NCBI GenBank assembly: GCA_022839625.1 | Contig: JALHJL010000064.1 | Location: forward strand, 1-19,829 | Origin: Phycisphaerales bacterium | GTDB taxonomy: Bacteria > Planctomycetota > Phycisphaerae > UBA1845 > Fen-1342 | DNA length: 19,829 bases | Direction: 5' to 3' | Shown: piece after piece, positions 14,336 to 19,829 of the stretch | Layout: every line of letters begins with the position of its first letter | Position numbering within the stretch: position 1 is the first letter of the stretch | Program-made: the position numbers and the translations under genes | Notes under the pieces: model-generated | Told to the model about the DNA's origin: nothing | Seen by the model: only the letters and a program-made list of their open reading frames with translations | The model's database searches: none

Positions 14336-14356
14336 GGGCCACGGGGGCCCCGTCCC
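14336..14356 (+). terminator. GC-rich hairpin after accC
   Basis: Directly after the accC stop, ACGGGG-G-CCCCGT (14341-14353) forms a near-perfect palindrome. Flanking GGG (14336-14338) and CCC (14354-14356) can extend the stem past a small bulge. A short CTTAA follows, with no proper U-tract. It may act as a weak terminator or mRNA end; the loop is very tight. Confidence 0.35.
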
Positions 14357-14499
14357 TTAATGTGTGTGCAGCCGGGCGAGGGGCTTCAACTATCGGACCT
14401 TCGGTACTCGCGCGCCGCGTGATCATGACCGGTCCGCCGCGTGCCGATCGTATCTGTGTGGAGCCGGGCCCATGCCGGCGAGTCTCCGACAGCCTCTCC

Positions 14500-14505
14500 A
14501 AAGGA
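14500..14505 (+). promoter_or_regulatory. Ribosome binding site that sets the PilZ start
   Basis: AAAGGA ends 9 nt before a GTG at 14515. No in-frame ATG upstream has a comparable site, and this GTG lies close to the first conserved PilZ residues, so it fixes the likely start. Confidence 0.45.
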
Positions 14506-14514
14506 AGCTCAGCC

Positions 14515-14970
14515 GTGGGGCAGTGTGCCAGCGCGAGCGTGGAGCGCAGAAGCGAGCCGCGCTATCCCAAAGCGTTCGCCTTCTGGATTCGCTTGACGGG
14601 CGGACGGCGCCGCACGAGCGGCTGGATGCTGGACATCTCGACGCGCGGGGCCGCGTTCCTGACGCCGGCGACCGAAGCCCCTCCGGTCGGCGCGCGGATC
14701 GAGTTGATCGAGATGCAGTCGTCGGACCGCGTGGTGCGCGAGGGCGCCTGTCCCCTGCCGCAGTTCGCGCGCGTGCTGCGCCATGACGGGACGCGCGGCG
14801 TTACCTGCCGCGTGGCCGCGCGCCTGGAGGCGGATGCCGACGCCGAGACCGACGTCGGACGGTACCGAATCGCAACCATGGCGTGTCCCCACCTGCCGAC
14901 CACTCCTCCGCTTGTACCTCCCCCGGTCCCCTCACCGGCTACCTCAGGCATAAGCGTGAGCCAACGCTGA
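14515..14970 (+). CDS. PilZ-domain protein (putative cyclic-di-GMP receptor)
   Basis: A 151-residue single-domain PilZ protein. Both c-di-GMP-binding signatures are intact: RxxxR at Arg12-Arg16 (RRSEPRY) and DxSxxG at Asp40-Gly45 (LDISTRGAAF). The domain continues as a beta-barrel with GARIELIEM and FARVLRHDGTRGVTCRV (to about residue 101). The C-terminal 45 residues are acidic, then Pro-rich, and probably disordered. PilZ proteins sense c-di-GMP and act on motility, secretion or polysaccharide export; the partner is unknown here. The start is a GTG chosen from the ribosome binding site. An in-frame ATG at 14425 would add 30 residues with no domain similarity. A 180-bp gap separates it from accC, so it may be transcribed on its own or by read-through. 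Confidence 0.8.
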   Translation: MGQCASASVERRSEPRYPKAFAFWIRLTGGRRRTSGWMLDISTRGAAFLTPATEAPPVGARIELIEMQSSDRVVREGACPLPQFARVLRHDGTRGVTCRVAARLEADADAETDVGRYRIATMACPHLPTTPPLVPPPVPSPATSGISVSQR

Positions 14971-15152
14971 TCCACGCGGAGCGGGCTGGCGGGGGATCGA
15001 AGCTCCCGATGGTGCCACTGTGTTCTGCCGCCTGCCACTGCCCAAGCGGTGCGGGAGCCGGGTACACTGGTGGCGCACCCGGCGACTGGCCGGACGCGTC
15101 GCGCGACAAGGTGCGCTTGCGGCCGGTCCGTGCACGATCCAGCGGCGACCAT
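14971..15152. other. Intergenic leader of the aspartase gene
   Basis: This 182-bp gap contains a small hairpin, CACTGC-CCAA-GCGGTG (15036-15051, one G-T pair), just before the -10-like box of the next gene. I found no small gene in it and no clear terminator for the PilZ gene. Confidence 0.45.
15063..15068 (+). promoter_or_regulatory. Putative -10 box of the aspA-hydF operon
   Basis: TACACT, within GGTACACT (15061-15068), is one base different from the GGTACAAT boxes found before the phosphoesterase and mannose synthase genes. It lies 84 nt before the aspartase ATG. No strong -35 is seen at 16-18 bp. Confidence 0.35.
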
Positions 15153-16634
15153 ATGCCTGAACCACGCACGGAACGCGACGCCCTCGGCGAGCTGCCGGTG
15201 ACGGCAGATGCGCTCTACGGCATCTACACCGCCCGCGCGCTGGAGAACTTCCCGCTTACGCGGCGTCCGGTACACGCGGCGTTGATCCACGCCTACGGAG
15301 CGGTGAAGCTGGCCTGTGCGCGAGCGAATCGCGAGTCCTGCGGCGGGGACGATGCGCGTACCGCGGCCCTGCCTTCCTCGCCGCCCCGCGAAGGCTGCGC
15401 CGTGACGGCGGCGGCGAAGGCCGAGGCCATCGAGCGCGCCTGCCGCGAGATGATCGAGGGCCGGCTCGACGAGCACGTCGTGGTCGACGCGCTGCAAGGC
15501 GGAGCAGGCACCTCAACCAACATGAACGTCAACGAGGTGCTCGCGAACCGGGCACTGCAACTGCTCGGCCGGCCGCTCGGCGACTACCAGACGGTGAGCC
15601 CGCTCGACGATATCAACCGGCACCAATCCACAAACGATACGTACCCAACGGCCCTGCGCGTCGCCGCGATCACCCTGCTCCGCAAGCTGGAGCGGGAGGT
15701 CGTCGCGCTCCAGGAGGCATTCCAGCAGAAGGAAAAGCAGTTCGCGCACGTCGTGAAGGTCGGCCGCACCCAGCTCCAGGACGCGGTCCTGACCACGCTC
15801 GGCCGCGAGATGGGGGCCTACGCCGAAGCGCTCAACCGCGACCGCTGGCGAATCTACAAGTGCGAGGAGCGGTTGCGCGTCGTGAACCTCGGCGGGACGG
15901 CGATCGGCACCGGGCTCGGGGCGCCGCGGCAGTACATCTTCCGCGTGGTCGAGCATCTGCGCGAAATCACCGGGCTGGGCCTGGCGCGCGCGGAAAACCT
16001 GGTCGAGGCCACGCAGAACGCGGATGTCTTCGTCGAGGTCAGCGGGATTCTGAAGGCGTGCGCGAGCAACCTGCTCAAGATCGCCGGCGACCTGCGGCTC
16101 ATGGCGTCCGGCCCGCAGGCCGGGCTGGGCGAAATCCGGCTGCCCGCGCGGCAGGCCGGCTCCTCCATCATGCCCGGCAAGGTCAACCCGGTCATCCCCG
16201 AGGCGGTTTCGCAAACGGCGCTGGCCGTCATGGCGCACGACCACGCGATTACGGCGGCCGGCGCGCTCGGCAACCTCGAGCTGAACGCGTTCCTTCCGCT
16301 GGTGGCCGACGCCCTGCTGACGAGCCTGGAGCTGCTCGGCAACGCCTGCGCGATCTTCCGGCGGCTGTGCGTGGAGGGCCTCGAAGCCGACGAGGCCCGC
16401 TGCGGGGCGCACGTCGAAAGCTCGACGGCGACTGCGACGGCGCTGGTAGGGCGGCTCGGCTATGAGACCGCGCAGGAAGTGGCGCGGGCCGCGCACGACG
16501 AGCACAAGTCGATCCGCGAGGTCGTGCTCGCGCGCCGTCTGCTCACCGAGGCCGAGTATGCGGAACTGATCGCGCCGGAAGCAGTAATGCGCCTGGGCTC
16601 AGGGACGCCCGGCGCACGACCGGAGGCAAAATGA
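15153..16634 (+). CDS. aspA: Aspartate ammonia-lyase (class II fumarase/aspartase superfamily)
   Basis: A 493-residue member of the fumarase/aspartase superfamily. It matches aspartase, which splits aspartate into fumarate and ammonia, better than fumarase: GRTQLQDAV (204-212) has TQLQDA where fumarase has THLQDA. The signature loop is GSSIMPGKVNPVIPE (336-350), and VIPE is aspartase-like. Other conserved parts are QGGAGTSTNMNVNEV (115-129), QSTNDTYPTALR and GTAIGTGLGAP (248-258). The catalytic Ser is in GSS (337-338). About 20 residues (60-83, with CGGDD and PSSPP) appear to be inserted near the N-terminal domain. MPEPRTERD (15153) was chosen as the start because upstream sequence lacks similarity. 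The stop overlaps the hydF start by 4 bp (ATGA), which implies a joint role. Substrate assignment is by motif only; fumarase activity cannot be excluded. Confidence 0.85.
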   Translation: MPEPRTERDALGELPVTADALYGIYTARALENFPLTRRPVHAALIHAYGAVKLACARANRESCGGDDARTAALPSSPPREGCAVTAAAKAEAIERACREMIEGRLDEHVVVDALQGGAGTSTNMNVNEVLANRALQLLGRPLGDYQTVSPLDDINRHQSTNDTYPTALRVAAITLLRKLEREVVALQEAFQQKEKQFAHVVKVGRTQLQDAVLTTLGREMGAYAEALNRDRWRIYKCEERLRVVNLGGTAIGTGLGAPRQYIFRVVEHLREITGLGLARAENLVEATQNADVFVEVSGILKACASNLLKIAGDLRLMASGPQAGLGEIRLPARQAGSSIMPGKVNPVIPEAVSQTALAVMAHDHAITAAGALGNLELNAFLPLVADALLTSLELLGNACAIFRRLCVEGLEADEARCGAHVESSTATATALVGRLGYETAQEVARAAHDEHKSIREVVLARRLLTEAEYAELIAPEAVMRLGSGTPGARPEAK

Positions 16635-17866
16635 GCACGGCTCCCCGCGGCCTGCGTCTGCACATCGGCCTCTTCGGCCGGCGCAACGTCGGCAAGTCGT
16701 CGTTGCTGAACGCCCTGACGCGGCAGGAGGTAGCGATCGTCTCCGAGACGGCCGGCACGACGACCGACCCGGTCGAAAAACCGATGGAGCTGCTGCCGCT
16801 CGGCCCCGTGCTCTTCATCGACACGGCCGGCATCGACGACGTGGGCGCCCTGGGGGAACAGCGCGTCGAGCGCACGCGCCGCGTGTTCGACCGGACCGAC
16901 GTGGCGCTCATCGTCGCCGAGGATGGTGAGTGGGGCGCCTTCGAGGACGCGCTGCTCGCGGAGTTTGTGAATCGCCGGGTGCCGGCGATCGTCGTCTTCA
17001 ACAAGACCGACCTTGGCCATCCGCTGCCCGCTGTCCTCGACCGCCTGAACGCCGATCAGGTGTCGCACGTGCGGACGGTCGCCAGCCGCGGCGAGGGCAT
17101 CCTCGACCTGCGCGAGGCACTGATCCGGGCCGCGCCGGAGGACTTCATCAACACGCCGGCGATCATCGGCGACCTCGTACCGCCGGGGGAGCTGGTCGTG
17201 CTGGTCGTGCCGATCGACAAGGAAGCCCCGAAGGGCCGACTCATCCTGCCGCAGGTGCAAACGATCCGCGACCTGCTCGACAACGACGCCTATTGCCTCG
17301 TGGTGAAGGAGCGCGAGCTGCGCGATGCGCTGGGTCGGCTGAACCGGCCGCCCGCACTTGTCGTGACGGACTCGCAGGCGTTCCTGAAGGTAGCGGCCGA
17401 CACGCCGCCGGACGTGCCCCTGACTTCGTTCTCTATCCTGTTCGCGCGCTTCAAGGGCGATCTCTGCGAGCTGGTGCGCGGCGCGCTGGCGATCGAGGCG
17501 CTCCGGCCCGGCGACCGCGTCCTCATCGCCGAGGCGTGCTCGCACCACCCGATCGGCGAGGACATCGGCCGGGTCAAAATCCCCCGCTGGTTGACACAAT
17601 ACGTCGGCGGCAAGCTCGACATCCAGGTGACGCAAGGGCACGACTTCCCGCCGGACCTGTCCTCGTTCAAGCTGGCCGTGCACTGCGGGGCGTGCGTTCA
17701 GAACCGCCGGGAGATGCTGTCGCGCATGCTGCGTTGCCGGCGGGCCGGCGTACCGGTCACCAACTACGGCCTGACGATCGCCTATTCGCTGGGCATCTTC
17801 GAGCGGGCCCTGGGGCCGTTCCCCGCCGCGCTCGACGCCTACCGCAACGCCCGAGATGTTCGTTGA
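16631..17866 (+). CDS. hydF: [FeFe]-hydrogenase H-cluster maturation GTPase HydF
   Basis: A 411-residue HydF, the scaffold that assembles the 2Fe subcluster and delivers it to apo-[FeFe]-hydrogenase. The N-terminal GTPase domain has P-loop GRRNVGKSS (16-24), switch region ETAGTTTDPVEKP (39-51), DTAG (64-67), NKTD (124-127) and ASRGEG (151-156). The middle dimerisation domain includes IDKEAPKGRLILPQVQTIRD. The C-terminal cluster domain keeps the ligands EACSHHPIGEDIGRVKIPRWL-type Cys303 and His305, then VHCGACVQNR with Cys352 and Cys355, giving CxH-x45-HCxxC. All key residues are intact. GGAGG (16622-16626) sits 4 nt before the ATG inside aspA. HydE, HydG and hydrogenase genes are not in this window, and the downstream gene is unrelated. 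Confidence 0.95.
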   Translation: MSTAPRGLRLHIGLFGRRNVGKSSLLNALTRQEVAIVSETAGTTTDPVEKPMELLPLGPVLFIDTAGIDDVGALGEQRVERTRRVFDRTDVALIVAEDGEWGAFEDALLAEFVNRRVPAIVVFNKTDLGHPLPAVLDRLNADQVSHVRTVASRGEGILDLREALIRAAPEDFINTPAIIGDLVPPGELVVLVVPIDKEAPKGRLILPQVQTIRDLLDNDAYCLVVKERELRDALGRLNRPPALVVTDSQAFLKVAADTPPDVPLTSFSILFARFKGDLCELVRGALAIEALRPGDRVLIAEACSHHPIGEDIGRVKIPRWLTQYVGGKLDIQVTQGHDFPPDLSSFKLAVHCGACVQNRREMLSRMLRCRRAGVPVTNYGLTIAYSLGIFERALGPFPAALDAYRNARDVR

Positions 17867-17913
17867 TGCCACTTGCCCGGCCGGCGTGCACCCCAGCCAC
17901 GGCGTCGGCCGCG

Positions 17914-17935
17914 GGGCAAAGCTGGAGCTTTGCCC
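17914..17935 (+). terminator. Perfect inverted repeat after hydF
   Basis: GGGCAAAGCT and AGCTTTGCCC (17914-17923 and 17926-17935) form a perfect 10-bp inverted repeat with a 2-bp spacer. It folds as a 9-bp stem with a TGGA loop, 47 bp after the hydF stop. It looks like a terminator stem but lacks a U-tract. Its right arm is the start of the first 25-bp tandem repeat. Confidence 0.5.
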
Positions 17936-18021
17936 TACTGGGGTCGTTGGAGCTTTGCACTACTCAGGTTGCTGGAGCTTTGCCCTGCGGGCGTCGTTTG
18001 AGCCTCGCCCGGTATGGGTCG
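17922..18021 (+). repeat. Four 25-bp imperfect tandem repeats
   Basis: Four head-to-tail units fill 17922-17946, 17947-17971, 17972-17996 and 17997-18021. Units 1-3 share TGGAGCTTTGC and differ mainly in the second half; unit 4 is more diverged (TTTGAGCCTCGCCC). All four end in a G-rich segment finishing TCG or TTG. They lie between hydF and the sugar dehydrogenase and end 73 bp before the start codon of the latter. Confidence 0.85.
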
Positions 18022-18082
18022 CCACGCGTGCGCCGACTGCCTGCATAGAATCCGTTGTTTGCCCAAAGCTGCCCAAGTTCCT

Positions 18083-18087
18083 GGAGG
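18083..18087 (+). promoter_or_regulatory. Ribosome binding site that sets the dehydrogenase start
   Basis: GGAGG ends 1 nt before an ATG at 18089 but 7 nt before the in-frame ATG at 18095. The second spacing is normal, so 18095 is the likely start. Confidence 0.6.
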
Positions 18088-18094
18088 AATGGCG

Positions 18095-19270
18095 ATGCGC
18101 GTGTACCCCCTGGTCCTGGTTGCGGTTCTGCTCGGAGTCGCTGGCTGCGGCCTGTTACCGACTAATCCGCCTCCGACCAATGGACTGGGCAACGAGATCT
18201 ATGAGCTGGCCGGGCAGCGATTCAGGATTGAAACGGTCGCCACGGGCCTGGAAGTGCCCTGGTCGCTTGCGTTCCTCCCGGATGGCCGCCTGGTAGTCAC
18301 CGAGCGTCCCGGGCGCCTCCGCGTTCTCGACGTAGCCGACGGTGCAACGCTCCTCGTCCAGCGAATCGAAGACGTGGCTCCCCAACTGCCGCGCAGCGAG
18401 GTCGGCCTGATGGGCCTCGCGATCTCGCCGAGCTTCGACACCGACGGCCTCGTCTACGTCAGCTACACGACGCCGGACGGCCCCGGCTTTCGAAACGTCG
18501 TCGCGCGGTTCCGGCTCGGGCCGCGCGGGTTTGAGCCCGCCGATGCGACGCCGCTGATTGCCAACCTGCCCGCGGCGTACGTGCACGACGGTTTTCCGCT
18601 GCGCTTCGGCCCGGACGGAATGCTCTACGCGTCGACCGGCGAGGCCACGCAGTCGCAGCGTGCGCAGGATCTCACGTACCTGGGCGGCAAGTTCCTGCGC
18701 TACAACGCCGACGGCACCATTCCGGCGGACAATCCGTTCCCCGGCTCCCCGGTGTGGTCGCTGGGGCATCGCAATCCCCAGGGCTTTGCGTTCCACCCGA
18801 CGCGGCCGGAACTGCTGCTGGCCACCGAGCACGGCTCGAGCTTCCCGCTGGACGGAACGGGCGGCGAGGACGAGCTCAACCGAATCCGGCCGGGACGCAA
18901 TTACGGCTGGCCTCTGTACCGGCGCGACCAGACGGCGCCGGGGTTTGAGCTGCCCTTGTGGCACTCGGGCGACGAAGCGATTGCCCCGGCCGGTGCGACG
19001 TTCTGCACCGGCGACCGCTACCCGGCGTGGCAAGACGCGTTCGTGTTCGTTGGGCTGCGCGGTGCGTCACTGTGGGTGGTGCACCTGACGACGGACGGTA
19101 GCGATCAGATCGCGGGCATCGCCCGCGGGCTACGGGACAAGCTCGGCCGGCTGCGCGCCATCGCCGAGGGGCCCGACGGATACCTCTACATCGCGACCAG
19201 CAACCGCGACGGCCGCGGAACGCCGGGGCCGGCGGATGACCGGGTTCTGCGCCTGGTTCCCGTGGAATGA
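18095..19270 (+). CDS. PQQ-dependent aldose sugar dehydrogenase-like lipoprotein
   Basis: A 391-residue secreted six-bladed beta-propeller of the glucose/sorbosone dehydrogenase family (YliI/Asd-like), which oxidises aldose sugars with PQQ outside the cytoplasm. MRVYPLVLVAVLLGVAGC is a signal peptide with a good lipobox (VAGC, Cys18). Family motifs are GLEVPWSLAFLPDGRLVVTE-like sequence, EVGLMGLAISPSF, YVHDGFPLRFGPDGMLYAS, SLGHRNPQGFAF, ATEHG and GGEDELNRIRPGRNYGWPL. The catalytic-type His is in VHDGFPLRFGPDG, where the usual HxGG has become HDGF. The Arg in GHRNPQG is kept. The family includes members of other function, so PQQ use and substrate are inferred; no PQQ synthesis genes are nearby. 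Start chosen by ribosome-binding-site spacing. Confidence 0.88.
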   Translation: MRVYPLVLVAVLLGVAGCGLLPTNPPPTNGLGNEIYELAGQRFRIETVATGLEVPWSLAFLPDGRLVVTERPGRLRVLDVADGATLLVQRIEDVAPQLPRSEVGLMGLAISPSFDTDGLVYVSYTTPDGPGFRNVVARFRLGPRGFEPADATPLIANLPAAYVHDGFPLRFGPDGMLYASTGEATQSQRAQDLTYLGGKFLRYNADGTIPADNPFPGSPVWSLGHRNPQGFAFHPTRPELLLATEHGSSFPLDGTGGEDELNRIRPGRNYGWPLYRRDQTAPGFELPLWHSGDEAIAPAGATFCTGDRYPAWQDAFVFVGLRGASLWVVHLTTDGSDQIAGIARGLRDKLGRLRAIAEGPDGYLYIATSNRDGRGTPGPADDRVLRLVPVE

Positions 19271-19288
19271 CCGACGCGGGGGGCGGTA

Positions 19289-19567
19289 TCAGAAGTTGAC
19301 GCTCAAGTGCAGGCTGGCGGCCGCCTGCCGCGCTTTGCTCATCGGTACCGAGGGGTCATCGCTGATCTTGGTCACGAACAACGGTTCGGGCCCGACGATG
19401 TTGACGACCCCGTTGGGTACCAGGGCGCTCTCCGGGACACGCAGTAAATGTCCGCTCCAGTTGCAGATGTACGTGCCTGGCGAGCGGATCGAATCGAATG
19501 GGATGCTGACGCCGGTGGGAACCAGGCCGATCCACCCGGGTTCAGCGTGTTGGGCGATCGCGCACAT
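19289..19567 (-). CDS. Small conserved-looking hypothetical protein
   Basis: A 92-residue protein whose function I do not know. It begins MCAIAQHAEPGWIGLVPTGV and has no signal peptide. The middle PGTYICNWSGHLLRVPESAL and the end EPLFVTKISDDPSVPMSKAR then LHLSVNF are not low-complexity and have ordinary composition, unlike the Arg-rich out-of-frame translations around them. I recall small planctomycete proteins with a GHLLRVP...EPLFVTKIS pattern, but this is memory, not a search. I chose the ATG at 19567, with GGGAG upstream; the frame continues upstream but becomes Arg/Ala-rich and non-protein-like. It is tail-to-tail with the sugar dehydrogenase, 18 bp apart, and lies next to the transposase remnant. 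Confidence that it is translated is moderate to good. Confidence 0.65.
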   Translation of the reverse strand: MCAIAQHAEPGWIGLVPTGVSIPFDSIRSPGTYICNWSGHLLRVPESALVPNGVVNIVGPEPLFVTKISDDPSVPMSKARQAAASLHLSVNF

Positions 19568-19734
19568 GATGCATCGTCTCCCGTCCGCGCGCACGCTCCG
19601 CGCGCCTCGTGCTCCCCGGCCTTGACGCCACCGGCGACACGCTCGGGCGCGGCGGCGAGAGCGTGCTCGCCAGCAATTGGCTCGGCCCAACATGGAGTGT
19701 TCCACACACCATGAGGGAAGTCAAATAAAAGGGT
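19568..19734. other. Gap between small protein and transposase end
   Basis: This 167-bp gap should hold the small protein's promoter and one end of the insertion element. It has a GCGCGC inverted repeat (19586-19606) and small stems such as TGGA-GTGT-TCCA. I found no convincing promoter. The insertion-element end cannot be fixed because the other terminal repeat is outside the window. Confidence 0.4.
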
Positions 19735-19829
19735 TCATCTCCGAATTCCGGGGAACGCCGCGCGGATTTTGAGGAAGAAGTACGCGTCGTCGCGGAAGCC
19801 GTAAGCCATGCGTTTGATGACTTTGATCT
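19735..19829 (-). mobile_element. Transposase C-terminus, ISL3-like (partial, runs off the end)
   Basis: The last 30 codons and stop of a minus-strand gene that enters from beyond the window. The peptide IKVIKRMAYGFRDDAYFFLK followed by IRAAFPGIRR resembles the C-terminal end of DDE transposases of the ISL3 family, which commonly end with an IKxIKRxAYGFRxxxYFxLKI motif. The remainder, including the DDE triad, is outside the window, so whether the element is intact cannot be judged. Family assignment is tentative; the transposase nature is fairly secure. Confidence 0.65.

Noticed and set aside
14341..14514. c-di-GMP riboswitch before the PilZ gene
   Set aside because: I tried to find a GEMM-like fold but could not identify its conserved core or paired stems.
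16460..17872. 470-codon open frame antisense to hydF
   Set aside because: Mirror frame of an intact hydF; no domain and no credible start signal.
17922..18021. CRISPR-like array
   Set aside because: The 25-bp units are directly adjacent with no unique spacers, so they are plain tandem repeats.

Overview
The window is GC-rich chromosomal DNA, densely coded, with no phage, CRISPR array or tRNA that I could see. The organism is probably a member of the Planctomycetota, perhaps class Phycisphaerae. This is inferred from the very high GC at third codon positions, short A/T-rich direct and inverted repeats of the GATTTTGGATTT type between genes, small lineage-type proteins and planctomycete-like gene variants. 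No single feature proves the taxon.

Layout, left to right. Positions 116-5298 carry four minus-strand genes: clpC (with a good promoter and two hairpins after its stop), a membrane/TPR protein overlapping a GT4-like glycosyltransferase, and a membrane-anchored helical protein of unknown role. At 5298/5372 the strand switches to a stand-alone LigD-type 3'-phosphoesterase-domain protein. A polyprenol-phosphate mannose synthase follows, overlapping a GT87-type membrane mannosyltransferase, then pyruvate kinase. Pyruvate kinase converges on a minus-strand S41 peptidase lipoprotein with an Asp-rich linker. Ribosomal protein L28 (rpmB, minus) is divergent from a plus-strand operon of Xaa-Pro peptidase, accB and accC, followed by a PilZ protein. 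Next come an aspartate ammonia-lyase gene overlapping hydF (the [FeFe]-hydrogenase maturation GTPase), a hairpin with four 25-bp tandem repeats, and a sugar dehydrogenase lipoprotein. The window ends with a small conserved-looking minus-strand protein and the 3' end of an IS transposase.

How the genes work together. Dol-P-Man-type synthase plus GT87 form a plausible lipid-linked mannosylation pair. accB/accC are the biotin carrier and biotin carboxylase of acetyl-CoA carboxylase. The overlapping aspA-like gene and hydF suggest that ammonia release from aspartate is linked to H-cluster assembly. HydE, HydG and the hydrogenase itself are not in this window, so that link must be tested elsewhere in the genome. 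No gene-free stretch exceeds about 230 bp. The most distinctive parts are the aspA-hydF pair, the divergent phosphoesterase, the 25-bp repeat block and the recurrent GGTACAAT-like promoter element.
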